This document shows, piece after piece, positions 42,078 to 51,550 of a stretch of 52,610 nt of DNA. The notes under the pieces are model-generated. The model did no database searches. It had not been told where the DNA came from and worked only from the letters and a program-made list of their open reading frames with translations. Both the position numbers and the translations under genes were made by a program. How positions within the stretch are numbered: position 1 is the stretch's first letter; every line of letters begins with the position of its first letter. The DNA comes from Candidatus Obscuribacterales bacterium (GTDB taxonomy: Bacteria > Cyanobacteriota > Vampirovibrionia > Obscuribacterales > Obscuribacteraceae), in NCBI GenBank assembly GCA_019747875.1, contig JAIEQI010000102.1, positions 1 through 52,610 on the forward strand, in the 5' to 3' direction.

Positions 42078-43712
42078 ATGAGTAAAAAGGATACGTCATT
42101 CACCAAGTTCTGGTGGACGCTTTTGACATCGGTATCTTTTATCTCATTTCTCAATCCTGCTGTGGCGCAAGTACAGCCAACCATTTCAACGAGCACCAGC
42201 ACTTTTTCAAAGAGCTATACAAAACCCCAATCAGTATCAATGTCAACTTCGAGTGGTGCAATCTTTTTCACCACTAATGGTAGCGATCCAGACAATTCTT
42301 CGACCCCATACTCATCGCCGATCACGGTGGAAGTGCCTACACAAATCAAGGCTATATCTTATCTAACCGGAAACTATAGTGCGGTTACGACTATGTTTCT
42401 CGATGTCGATCCTACACTAGACCCAATTTTGCAGCCGGGTTTGCAATTGAGATTGCGTTCTGATTTTGGAGTCGTATCAGGCAGCGGCTCCCCGGTGGTT
42501 GACACTTGGACCGACCTGTCAGGGGAAGGTAATGACGCTGTCGGAACATCAACAACGAGGCCCCTTGTGTCTGCAGATGCCATCAATTCACTACCTACTG
42601 TCAGTTTTAACGGCAGCACCCAGTTTCTAAGTCTTCCCTCCGGGTTTGCGAATTTTTCCAAAACACTCATTAAAGTTAGTAATTCGCCGCCGGTCTCCTC
42701 CGGAACGCAACGCATCACTGTCAATGGCAATAATGCAGATTATGCTTCATCGACAAGTTCGACAGACGCGACCATTGCCACTGGATTAGCCTCCGCTATC
42801 AACTCACTGAGCCTTGCAGGAGTTTCTGCTACAGCAAGCGGCGACTTAATTGAAATAGCGGCACCGGCTGCGACCACTTTTGTCACTACTCCAGGTCAAA
42901 ACATCTTGATGCAGATGCAAGGACCGGGAGCAACAATCTTTGCGGTGACATCACCGGATTCACTGACTGCGAATGCGCGAATCCTGGACTTTGGGCAGGC
43001 TGGCAGCGGTAACAATATAAATTGCCAAATTTCATCTTCCGGGTCGAATGGCCAGTTCAGTGTATACAGCGCAACAACAGGTAGCAATGTACAATCCGCG
43101 ACTGCGCTTGTTCAAGGCGTGTTCCATTTGCTCGGAGCCGCTCAATCAGAAGGCACCGCAAATGGTACTGCTACCTTTTATTTGAACGGTATCCCTGGAA
43201 CTGCAAGCTCAACTATGAATAACATTCCGAACACTACTCGGACGAGCAATTTCATCGGAAAAGACAGCAGTGGAGGAAATTTTTATAGCGGACGAATTTC
43301 CGAAATCCTTGTCTACTCAACAAAATTGACCAATGCACAAATTGGCGCAGTCTCCGCAAGCCTTTCACAAAAATATCAAATCAACTATCAAACCGCCGAA
43401 TCTCCGCTATTTAGCGTGCCTCCTGGAACGTTGACCAAGCCAACACAGGTCTCGATAAGAGTGCAACCGGGTGCGCAGACATACATTACCACCGATAATT
43501 CGACACCAACGTCGAGTTCTACCCCATACGCAGGTGAACCACTCACCATTAACTATACTCAAACGATCAAAGCCGTTTCAATTTTGAATGGTGTGTCGAG
43601 CCAGATTGCAGTGGCAACATATACGCTTGATGCCAGCCTCTGGCCGGCACCGAGCAGCGGGGACATGACTGCCCCGACAATTAATCTAGATTTACCCGTC
43701 CCCAGCATTTAG
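42078..43712 (+). CDS. Secreted protein with CHB_HEX_C and LamG-like domains, split by an inserted module
   Basis: A 544-residue exported protein. The signal peptide ends near AVA at 30. A CHB_HEX_C-type beta domain (GAIFFTTNGSDP...STPYSSPI) spans about 32-110 and a second copy (TYITTDNSTPTSSSTPYAG) about 452-530. Between them is a LamG/concanavalin-like domain (LRLRSDFG...WTDLSGEGNDA...PTVSFNGSTQFL ... GRISEILVYSTKLT). It is interrupted at about 196-285 by a module with the SSTDATIATGLASAINSL...GVSATASGDLIEIAAP pattern that recurs in the RHS gene. The product probably binds glycans or surfaces. It lies 9 bp before the RHS gene and is likely co-transcribed. Start: GAGGA nine bases upstream. 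Confidence 0.8.
   Translation: MSKKDTSFTKFWWTLLTSVSFISFLNPAVAQVQPTISTSTSTFSKSYTKPQSVSMSTSSGAIFFTTNGSDPDNSSTPYSSPITVEVPTQIKAISYLTGNYSAVTTMFLDVDPTLDPILQPGLQLRLRSDFGVVSGSGSPVVDTWTDLSGEGNDAVGTSTTRPLVSADAINSLPTVSFNGSTQFLSLPSGFANFSKTLIKVSNSPPVSSGTQRITVNGNNADYASSTSSTDATIATGLASAINSLSLAGVSATASGDLIEIAAPAATTFVTTPGQNILMQMQGPGATIFAVTSPDSLTANARILDFGQAGSGNNINCQISSSGSNGQFSVYSATTGSNVQSATALVQGVFHLLGAAQSEGTANGTATFYLNGIPGTASSTMNNIPNTTRTSNFIGKDSSGGNFYSGRISEILVYSTKLTNAQIGAVSASLSQKYQINYQTAESPLFSVPPGTLTKPTQVSIRVQPGAQTYITTDNSTPTSSSTPYAGEPLTINYTQTIKAVSILNGVSSQIAVATYTLDASLWPAPSSGDMTAPTINLDLPVPSI
42663..42930 (+). repeat. SGDT/IA/IN module A inside the LamG domain
   Basis: The single copy of the shared module in the LamG gene. 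Removing it rejoins GFANFS with TIFAVTSP, the normal LamG strand sequence, so it behaves like a clean insertion. Confidence 0.6.
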
Positions 43713-43721
43713 GTAGCAAAT

Positions 43722-46700
43722 ATGTTAACTTCACTAGATGGGCAGTTTTTTCCCAGAAGACTCACTGCAATTATGGCCGTGCTGTTTTTCTTTGTACAAT
43801 ATCCTATTCAGACCTGTTTGGCAGAACAACCGAAGTTTGGGTTGGTGCCAAAGGTGCGCTTAGCAAAGAGAGCGCCCGTATCGAGTAGTCCTAACACGAA
43901 TAGCAAACGTCCGAGCCGTGCAGAGCTGACAAAGGCCATAAAGCACAAGATACAATTCCCTGATGCGCCAAACGACATGGAATTGACGAATGCGCGTGCA
44001 TTCAAGGAACCTTTGGTTCCTATGAGTTCGGTCACAACGCAGGCAGAAAATCGAGATTTGGCGAATGCCCTCAAAGCGTTTGTTCTGAAAGACTCGAGAG
44101 AGGACGTGGCCGATCTGACTTCATTCTTGCACCGCTATCCAGAATCAAGATGGCGTGCCAGCCTAGAGATGAATTTGGCTAGACTAAAGTTCGATACGGG
44201 TTATCTAAGTGATGCCCTGAAGTATGCCGAATCATCTTGGGATTTATCTAAGAATGAAACAGAGCGAGGGAGGAAGGCCGTTGCGGACTCTGCTGTTTCA
44301 CTTCTAATTTTGATGGAGGCAAAGCTCGGACTGGTTGAACGTCTGACTAAGCACCTCCACGAAACAAAGCAACGCTCTTTCACTGGCTCCCAAGAGTTGC
44401 TTGTGAGCGAAGCTAAAAAATCTCTGTGGATGATGGAAAATCATCCGGAGGCAGCTTTTCGATGCGGACCTCTAGCGCTAAGTACGCTCTTTTTTCAAAG
44501 CTGCACTAGTAAACCACTACAAGATCTAAAGCTCATAAATCAAGCCCAGTCCAGCGAGAAAGGGACGAATTTGGCGCAAGTACTTGATTGGTCCAAGGGA
44601 CTCAAACTCGGTTTGCAGGCCGCAAAGCGGACTCCTGGAGCTGAAATAATCGTTCCAGCAGTTGCGCATTGGAAGATCGGTCATTTCGCTACCATAACGC
44701 AGAAGCAAGGAGAGCGTTTCAGGCTACAAGATCCTACGTTTGGTTCAGAGCATTTGCATTTGCTAAGCAAGCAGGCTATAGAATCTGAAAGCGATGGATA
44801 TTTTCTGGTGCGGGAGGGCAAACTTCCGCCTGGCTGGAGAGAGGTCGGAAAGGAAGAAGCCTCAACGGTTTGGGGAAAAGGAAATAGCGACAACTGCAAT
44901 GAGAGCAAAACAAAAGAGTGTCAAAAAGATTGCCCTACGCCGTGCTGTCGATCTCTGGGGATGGGGATGGCAGGCTGCTCAGTTTTCTCAATGCAAGGAA
45001 CTCAAAATATTTCCGACGTGCCACTTCAATACGCCCCAGCATTGGGGCCAGCTATAAACATCCTAGTTAATTATAACTATAAAGAAGGTAACCAACCTGC
45101 CATTTTTGGATTTCCAAATCTGACTCCTTGTTGGAGTCTGAACTGGGTTTCATATCTACAAGATAATGGATCTCAGACCACAGTAAATGTCCGCGGTGGT
45201 GGCTATGAAACTTACGACAACACGGCATATTCAACACCAGACATCATGTCGCAATCGACATTGATTTACAACTCGTCTGGTGGAGGAAGTTACACACGCC
45301 AGCTGCCCGATGGTAGTTCCGAGAATTTTACTTTACAGTGCGGCAGCGGTCCAAGTTCGTATTGGCTAATGACGTCCGTCGTTGATGCTCAGGGAAATGC
45401 GGCTGTCATAAATTGGGACGTGGTAAATTTCCGGATCGAATCTATTGCCGATGCGAACGGACAACTTACAACTTTTAATTATGTTTCTAACTCGACCGGA
45501 AATAGTGGATATTACCTTGTTTCGAGTATTGTTGATCCCACCGGAAGACGTGCAAGTTTTTCTTATGATTCAACAAATTCCAATTTGATTTCGATTCTTG
45601 ATCCAGTGGGAATGGTTTCCAAGTTCTCTTATACGCAAGGGTCTTCGTTCATCGACCAGATGACCACACCTTACGGGTCGACAACCTTTAGGCAATACAC
45701 TCCTCTAGGAAGATATATTTACCCTCCGACTGGCATGAGAGTCACTTTGCCTGACGGCACTTACACTGTTACAGAGACTTGGTTAGATGGGCTGAAGGAA
45801 TCGTACTTTTGGGATAGACAAGCAACAGCTTTGTATCCGAATGATCCTGGAAATCGAGACTATCGACATTGCAGAACCACAAAGTGGTTGTGGGAGTACT
45901 GGAGCAACCATCTATCACCAGTGAAAAATTGGGATAGACAACCGTTGGAAAGCCCTGTTTTCTATTCCTATCCCAATGAGTTATATCAGGACTTTTGCGG
46001 TACGAGCAACAAGCCAACGCAAATAGCGCGGAGAGTCAGTCCTTCGGTTAAAACAGTAACGATTGGTTTGCAGTGGTGGCAGCCTGCGCCCGTTGCAGGC
46101 GACGTCATCACGCTCGAATTCTACGATCAATATTTATGGGCTCAATCTGAGACGATGAACTTTCCTCGTCCAAGCTATACGGTACAACCGAGCGACACTA
46201 CGGTCGCGCATGTGGCTGCAGGCCTTGCAGCATCAATAAATAAAGATTACCTTCTTCAAGCCTTTGGAGTGGTGTCTGCTACCTCCTCGGGCGCAGTTGT
46301 GATGATAAGCAACCCGACTATCAACTTGCCGGTTTATGGTGCTACCGTGTCTCCTGGTGCGGCTGAGATTGTCAGCACAGGAAACGGTGATATTGCATGG
46401 GCCGCAACTATAAGTGGTCCGGTAACCCCCGGTGACATACTCCATTTGATCGTTTGGGATAGCGCTTTGCCTGGTGGTTCAGAGACAATTACCTATACCG
46501 TTCAAAGTGGCGATACTTTGGCAAGCATAGTACAGAATTTCTCAGTTTTGGCCAATATGAACACTGATCTACAAACACTTGGCGTCAGCACGACCTGGCT
46601 ATCCAGTTTGCCACCGAATATAACCTATTACAGCGGAAATTCCTCTGAGCAGGTGCGAACAAATGTAGCGTCGACACCAAAGATCATCTTTCATTCAAAG

Positions 46701-49700
46701 TCAAGTAGCACATTTCTTTCTTGGAGTGTCACTGGCAGCGCGACAGAATTCATCCAAATTAGTGGTGATCTCTTCGGCGCCGTTCAATACTGGAGTTTTC
46801 AGCGCAATCCCATTGGTCATGTGACTCGATCAATTGATCCTATTGGTAGGCAGTTTGACTTTACATATGCGTCAAATAACATCGATCTTCTCACGTTACG
46901 CGAAACGCAGGGCTCTGATAGCCTCTTGCTGGGAAGTTGGCAATACAATGGAAATCATCGTGTTACGTCGTTTACTGATGCATCTCTCAACCAAACTCAA
47001 TATGCTTACAACGCTGCCGAACAGTTGGATGCCATTACTGATGCTCTGAGTAATGTAACGGCAATCACCTACAATTTAATGCAACTTATAACTGTGGGTG
47101 GTACTACATCCGGTGGCGATGCTCTTTCTGTTACCGTAGCCGGGAACACGGCCAACTATACCACCATTAGTGGAGATACACCGACGACTATCGCCGCCGC
47201 GTTGGCAAAGAAGATAAACACGCTTGGTGTTTCGGGGATTTCTGCCAACTCAACCGGCGCCCAAATTTCAATAGCAGCTCCAACCGGAAGCTCATTCTCA
47301 CGCACTACGTCTGGCAGCGTGACTATCACGATTGCAGGCAGTAACACCACAGCTTTTCCTGTTCAAGTTCAGGGACCACTGAGTGGAAACAATGACATAA
47401 CTACCTTTGGTTGGAATTTTACTGGCACCAATCGGTCGGTAACCAATTCGGAAGGCGACACAATAACTTATTTGTATGACGGGCTCGATCGACTGACCAA
47501 AATTGAGTATCCTGACCTTACGGCAGAGCAAACAATCTATGATCGATCAGATGCCGTTATGCAGTCCGATCGCTTGAATCGCTGGACGCAAAGGTCTTTT
47601 GACAAAATGGGTCAGCTCGCTCACTCAATAGATCCTCTTGGTAGAAAAACTACTTATTTATGGTGCAACTGCGGTTCCCTTTCACAGCTTACGGACGCTG
47701 CTGGAAACAGTACTGCCTGGCATCATGATTTGCAAGGTCGATTGATCCAGAAGGTTTACGCTGACAGTAAGGATGTCGAATACACTTATGACCCTCAATT
47801 AGGCCGTTTGGAATCACGAACCGATGCCCTCGGACAGGTCACGAAGTACGCCTACAACACCGATAATACAGTTCAAACAGTTCAATATGCCAACGCCATA
47901 AATTCGACATCGCCTGTCATTGTTCTCTACGATGGCGTGTTTCCGCGCGTATTAAGCAAGACAAACGGTTGGGGAAAGCAATCATACTCATACAATGCAT
48001 ATAATGGTGCATTGTTGCTGACAGGAACGCCAACGACCAACGATACAATTAACTTGTTAGTATACAATTCGTCATTATCCGGCGGAAAGTACAATTTGCA
48101 GTATACCGTGCTCTCCTCCGACACAACTCTATCAATACTTTCGACATCTTTGAAGAATGCAATTAATGGGAACATGACGCTGTCTGGCGCTGGTATAAGT
48201 GCGAGCAATAGTGGTGAGACTCTAACAGTGTCTGGAACGGGACAAACAAACGTCGTTCCGACCGCCAATGGTACGACGACATTCACATTGTCCTTATTTC
48301 CTGGATACGGTACCAATGCAGGCTCCCAAACAACGATTAATACCAATGACTCTTCTATTTCTTCCGGCTATTCCAACGCAACTTACACTGTTGCAACAGC
48401 GAATGAACCATTGAGTAACATCACTAGTGCGCTTGCCGGCAGCATTAACTCGTCGCTGTCCGGATACGGTATTAGCGCAAGCAACAGCGGTGCCAGCTTG
48501 ACTGTGACGTCCACGTCCGCAAATCGAACCACATATAATTCCAGCTTGTTCAGTTCTTGGGCGTTAAGAATTCAACAAACAGGCGGACCGACCGAGAACA
48601 TAAGCGTTAGTATCGGCAGTAATGGTGGAAATGCTCTCGCGTCCGAACAAAATAACGTTATAGCGAACTCTGCTGCCGCGTACACTTATGATGTCTTAAA
48701 TCGCGTCACCAATCGGTCGATAAATGCCAGCGCAAACTCAGTTTCTTGGACATATGATGCCATTGACAGAGTAACTTCGGAAGTAAATCCGCTTGGCACT
48801 TATTCCTTCAGTTATGTCGACGATTCGTCCGGCTCCTCTAAAGCAATAAACCGTCTTAGCTCTATTGGCTATCCAAATGGACAAACAACAAACTTTTATT
48901 GGCTGCCGGGCATAGGAGACCGACGTCTCCAACAGGTTGTGAATCTGAATCCAAGTTCGGCGGTTCTATCACAATTTAACTATGGATATGATGCGGCCGG
49001 TCAAATCACTCAGTGGCAGCAGCAACAAAACAGCATAAACAAGCATTACACGATGGGATATGATCACGCAAATCAATTGATTGCCGCGCCTACGGACTCC
49101 GGCAGTCAATACAAAATATACATAAGTGGAACTACCAGCGCAGCCGAGATATTCTCCGTAACGGCCTATGATGCATCATTGACGGGAACAACTCCAATCG
49201 GGCAGGAAACCGCGACTTTTAACGCTTCAGGGGGCCTGTCTGCCAGCGCCGTAGCGACAAATCTAGCGAGCCAGATAAATTCGGTGATGGGTAGCAATCT
49301 AGGAATAGTAGCTAGTGCCAGTGGAGGGGTGGTGACCGTCACCACATCACCCAACTACACCACCAGCTTTACTGCCAGTAGAAGTGGGCAGGGAACGATT
49401 GTAGCTGTTCAGAACTTGTCAGGGCTGTGTGCAACGGCAACTGTGAGCGGTACTCCAAGAGCAGGTGATGCTACGTCGGTCACTGCATATGATACCAGCT
49501 TGATGGGTGGGCAGGTGACGGCGAGTTACACAGTTCAATCAGGCGACACGACGAGAGATATTGCGTCAGAGTTGGCAGCCCAAATCAATTCCGCAATGAC
49601 TGCTGTAAATGTGACAGCATCTGCTAGCGATTCGGTGGTAACAATAATTAAGTCGCCGAACCAAGGAACAACATTCTCGGCGAGTGCACCAGGCAATGCC

Positions 49701-51533
49701 GAAACTATTACCTTAGGTGACGCAAAGGCAACTCCTAACCTTCATACGCAGCTGTACTATTTTTACGATCTCGCGGGAAATAGAAAGGGAGTTCAAGGAG
49801 AAAGTACGGGAAGTTTCCCTTCCGGACTGACTACAACCGCATCTCGATACGAATACAACAACATAAACGAACTTACGGGAGTGTCAGCAGGCGGACCTAT
49901 AAAATTTGAAGGGCAGACAGTAAATCCAATCAAGTCACTGTCAATCAATGTGCCAAAGACAGCAACGGTGGGTGGCTCAATTACAATCGGGGATCAGCTA
50001 ACAATCGTTACACACGACAGCGGACTGGCACAGCCAGAACCTGTCAGCTACACAGTACAAAGTGGAGATTCAACCACGTCAATTGCAACTGCATTGAAGA
50101 ATGCCATTAATGCAAATACAACGCTTGGTTCGATTAATGTGACGGCGACATCTTCGGGAGCGGTAATTACAATTACGTCCACATCAGCTAATGCAACCAC
50201 GTACACTGCGTTGTTAAGTAATGGAGCAACAGAAACTTTGGCATTAAGCGAGAGTGTAGCGGCGATAGGGACGGTTTCACCATCAACAAAGTTTGCCGGA
50301 GATGCCGAACTGTCATCGGGTCCAAACACCGTCTCGGTAACGGCACTTAGTGGAGGTGGAACTGCGGCTACCGATTCCTACTCAATCACGGTGACCGGTG
50401 CTGCTAGCCAGTCATTGACTTACGATGACAACGGCAATCTCACTAATGACGGAACAAATTCATATTCCTGGGATGTGGAGAATCGTTTGCTGCAAATCAC
50501 GTATCCTGGCAGCGGCAATAACACCCAATTTACATATGATCCGTTGGGGCGTTGCGTGAAAATTGTCGAGACAGTCGCAAGTAGCGTTACCTCCACGAAG
50601 CAGTTTGTTTGGTGTGGTGCCCAAAGATGCGAGGAACGAGACGGCTCTGGAAGCCTATCTAACGGTAAGCAATTCTTCGCGCTCGGGCAGGTCAACTTTG
50701 CATCTGGCACGCCTACGAATTACTTCTACACGCAGGATCACCTTGGCTCCACTAGGGAGATGACAAAGACCGTAAGCGGAACCACAACGATAGAAGCTCA
50801 GTATGCCTATGACCCCTATGGCATAGCCACGAAGCTACAGGGCAGTCAGGATGCGGACTTCCAGTACGCGGGCTACTACATGCATGCGCCTTCTGGGTTG
50901 AATCTGCCAGTGTTTAGGGCTTATTCAAGCAGTCTGGGACGGTTTATTAACCGGGACCCTATCGGTGAGGATGGTGGAATTAATTTGTATGCTTACGTAA
51001 ACAATGCGCCTGTTATGGCGACCGACCCTAGCGGGTTAGTTGATTGGGGACAAGTACAGACATCAGTAAACATTGGCACGGCCGCAGGAATTGGTGTTGG
51101 CGCAGGCATAGGTGGTGCGGCAGGTGGTGCTTTAGGACTGCCCGCAGGTGGGATTGGTGCGATTCCGGGAAGTGCCACTGGTGCAGTCATGGGCGGTGCT
51201 TTAGGCGGAGCCGTCGGCGGGTTCGGTGCAGGAGCTTCGAACCTTGCAGGGCAAATGATTCTAGAGATGAGCGGCGGCGGCTCTGAAAGTAAGGGACAAT
51301 CTGATTCTGGAAGCCAATGCCAAGAGAAGGAACTCAGTCCGAAATGCAAAACGCAGAAGAACAAATGTATAGACTCCTGCACCAAAACCCTGCCGACTTA
51401 TTCATTGCACGGCGCACCGTTTAGAAGATGTGTAGATCAGTGTATGTTTGAGAACGGGTGCCCTTCCAAAGGTGGTGATAAATATAAATCCGGTAGTTGG
51501 AGCTTCGACTATAAGCGTTGGGTCAAATTCTAG
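43722..51533 (+). CDS. Giant secreted RHS protein with C39-like peptidase and inserted modules
   Basis: A 2603-residue exported RHS/YD-repeat protein. A signal peptide (about 14-34) is followed by a helical region (105-245) and a C39-like cysteine peptidase domain with FRCGPLALS (C248), HWKIGHF (H321) and LQDP (D337). YD repeats (GRQFDFTYASN, TYLYDGLDRLTKIEYP, YTYDPQLGRLESRTD) build the RHS shell and end in the core motif LGRFINRDPIGEDGG...DPSG near 2403-2436. The tail has a glycine-zipper segment (about 2450-2505) and seven cysteines with two CX3C pairs. Eight copies of a roughly 100-residue module interrupt the YD repeats. It lies 9 bp after the LamG gene; a possible immunity gene follows 17 bp after its stop. 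The sequence is more AT-rich than the housekeeping genes by eye. Confidence 0.9.
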   Translation: MLTSLDGQFFPRRLTAIMAVLFFFVQYPIQTCLAEQPKFGLVPKVRLAKRAPVSSSPNTNSKRPSRAELTKAIKHKIQFPDAPNDMELTNARAFKEPLVPMSSVTTQAENRDLANALKAFVLKDSREDVADLTSFLHRYPESRWRASLEMNLARLKFDTGYLSDALKYAESSWDLSKNETERGRKAVADSAVSLLILMEAKLGLVERLTKHLHETKQRSFTGSQELLVSEAKKSLWMMENHPEAAFRCGPLALSTLFFQSCTSKPLQDLKLINQAQSSEKGTNLAQVLDWSKGLKLGLQAAKRTPGAEIIVPAVAHWKIGHFATITQKQGERFRLQDPTFGSEHLHLLSKQAIESESDGYFLVREGKLPPGWREVGKEEASTVWGKGNSDNCNESKTKECQKDCPTPCCRSLGMGMAGCSVFSMQGTQNISDVPLQYAPALGPAINILVNYNYKEGNQPAIFGFPNLTPCWSLNWVSYLQDNGSQTTVNVRGGGYETYDNTAYSTPDIMSQSTLIYNSSGGGSYTRQLPDGSSENFTLQCGSGPSSYWLMTSVVDAQGNAAVINWDVVNFRIESIADANGQLTTFNYVSNSTGNSGYYLVSSIVDPTGRRASFSYDSTNSNLISILDPVGMVSKFSYTQGSSFIDQMTTPYGSTTFRQYTPLGRYIYPPTGMRVTLPDGTYTVTETWLDGLKESYFWDRQATALYPNDPGNRDYRHCRTTKWLWEYWSNHLSPVKNWDRQPLESPVFYSYPNELYQDFCGTSNKPTQIARRVSPSVKTVTIGLQWWQPAPVAGDVITLEFYDQYLWAQSETMNFPRPSYTVQPSDTTVAHVAAGLAASINKDYLLQAFGVVSATSSGAVVMISNPTINLPVYGATVSPGAAEIVSTGNGDIAWAATISGPVTPGDILHLIVWDSALPGGSETITYTVQSGDTLASIVQNFSVLANMNTDLQTLGVSTTWLSSLPPNITYYSGNSSEQVRTNVASTPKIIFHSKSSSTFLSWSVTGSATEFIQISGDLFGAVQYWSFQRNPIGHVTRSIDPIGRQFDFTYASNNIDLLTLRETQGSDSLLLGSWQYNGNHRVTSFTDASLNQTQYAYNAAEQLDAITDALSNVTAITYNLMQLITVGGTTSGGDALSVTVAGNTANYTTISGDTPTTIAAALAKKINTLGVSGISANSTGAQISIAAPTGSSFSRTTSGSVTITIAGSNTTAFPVQVQGPLSGNNDITTFGWNFTGTNRSVTNSEGDTITYLYDGLDRLTKIEYPDLTAEQTIYDRSDAVMQSDRLNRWTQRSFDKMGQLAHSIDPLGRKTTYLWCNCGSLSQLTDAAGNSTAWHHDLQGRLIQKVYADSKDVEYTYDPQLGRLESRTDALGQVTKYAYNTDNTVQTVQYANAINSTSPVIVLYDGVFPRVLSKTNGWGKQSYSYNAYNGALLLTGTPTTNDTINLLVYNSSLSGGKYNLQYTVLSSDTTLSILSTSLKNAINGNMTLSGAGISASNSGETLTVSGTGQTNVVPTANGTTTFTLSLFPGYGTNAGSQTTINTNDSSISSGYSNATYTVATANEPLSNITSALAGSINSSLSGYGISASNSGASLTVTSTSANRTTYNSSLFSSWALRIQQTGGPTENISVSIGSNGGNALASEQNNVIANSAAAYTYDVLNRVTNRSINASANSVSWTYDAIDRVTSEVNPLGTYSFSYVDDSSGSSKAINRLSSIGYPNGQTTNFYWLPGIGDRRLQQVVNLNPSSAVLSQFNYGYDAAGQITQWQQQQNSINKHYTMGYDHANQLIAAPTDSGSQYKIYISGTTSAAEIFSVTAYDASLTGTTPIGQETATFNASGGLSASAVATNLASQINSVMGSNLGIVASASGGVVTVTTSPNYTTSFTASRSGQGTIVAVQNLSGLCATATVSGTPRAGDATSVTAYDTSLMGGQVTASYTVQSGDTTRDIASELAAQINSAMTAVNVTASASDSVVTIIKSPNQGTTFSASAPGNAETITLGDAKATPNLHTQLYYFYDLAGNRKGVQGESTGSFPSGLTTTASRYEYNNINELTGVSAGGPIKFEGQTVNPIKSLSINVPKTATVGGSITIGDQLTIVTHDSGLAQPEPVSYTVQSGDSTTSIATALKNAINANTTLGSINVTATSSGAVITITSTSANATTYTALLSNGATETLALSESVAAIGTVSPSTKFAGDAELSSGPNTVSVTALSGGGTAATDSYSITVTGAASQSLTYDDNGNLTNDGTNSYSWDVENRLLQITYPGSGNNTQFTYDPLGRCVKIVETVASSVTSTKQFVWCGAQRCEERDGSGSLSNGKQFFALGQVNFASGTPTNYFYTQDHLGSTREMTKTVSGTTTIEAQYAYDPYGIATKLQGSQDADFQYAGYYMHAPSGLNLPVFRAYSSSLGRFINRDPIGEDGGINLYAYVNNAPVMATDPSGLVDWGQVQTSVNIGTAAGIGVGAGIGGAAGGALGLPAGGIGAIPGSATGAVMGGALGGAVGGFGAGASNLAGQMILEMSGGGSESKGQSDSGSQCQEKELSPKCKTQKNKCIDSCTKTLPTYSLHGAPFRRCVDQCMFENGCPSKGGDKYKSGSWSFDYKRWVKF
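46037..46770 (+). repeat. Module pair B-C in the RHS gene
   Basis: Two adjacent modules. B (46037-46383) has YTVQPSDTTVAHVAAGLAAS-IN; C (46384-46770) has YTVQSGDTLASI and ends before FGAVQYWSF, where the RHS sequence resumes. C looks LysM-like at its start only. Confidence 0.6.
47085..47391 (+). repeat. Module D in the RHS gene
   Basis: A single module (GGDALSVTVAGNTANY, SGDTPTTIAAALAKKIN, GISANSTGAQISIAAP) between ITYNLMQ and TTFGWNFTG of the YD-repeat scaffold. Confidence 0.7.
48004..48616 (+). repeat. Module pair E-F in the RHS gene
   Basis: Two adjacent modules: E (48004-48306; YTVLSSDTTLSILSTSLKNAIN, GISASNSGETLTV) and F (48304-48616; YTVATANEPLSNITSALAGSIN, GISASNSGASLTV). They share ISASNSG and are the most alike neighbours. 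Confidence 0.7.
49103..49729 (+). repeat. Module pair G-H in the RHS gene
   Basis: Two adjacent modules: G (49103-49430; FSVTAYDASLTG, VATNLASQINSVMG, VASASGGVVTV) and H (49431-49729; TSVTAYDTSLMGG, YTVQSGDTTRDIASELAAQIN, VTASASDSVVTI). Confidence 0.7.
49931..50272 (+). repeat. Module I in the RHS gene
   Basis: A single module (YTVQSGDSTTSIATALKNAIN, VTATSSGAVITITSTSANATTY) that splits the common KS..IN / STKFAGDAELSSGPNTVSV segment found in many RHS proteins. Confidence 0.7.
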
Positions 51534-51550
51534 TGATGGCGAGGTCAATC

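Noticed and set aside
46470..46530. LysM domain in the RHS protein (YTVQSGDTLASI)
   Set aside because: Only the first dozen residues fit LysM; the rest follows the longer IA-L-IN and beta pattern shared with the other eight modules.
46233..50329. Several minus-strand frames inside the RHS gene with hydrophobic Val/Pro-rich products
   Set aside because: They are antisense shadows of the Thr/Ser/Gly-rich modules, which read as Val/Ala/Pro-rich on the opposite strand.
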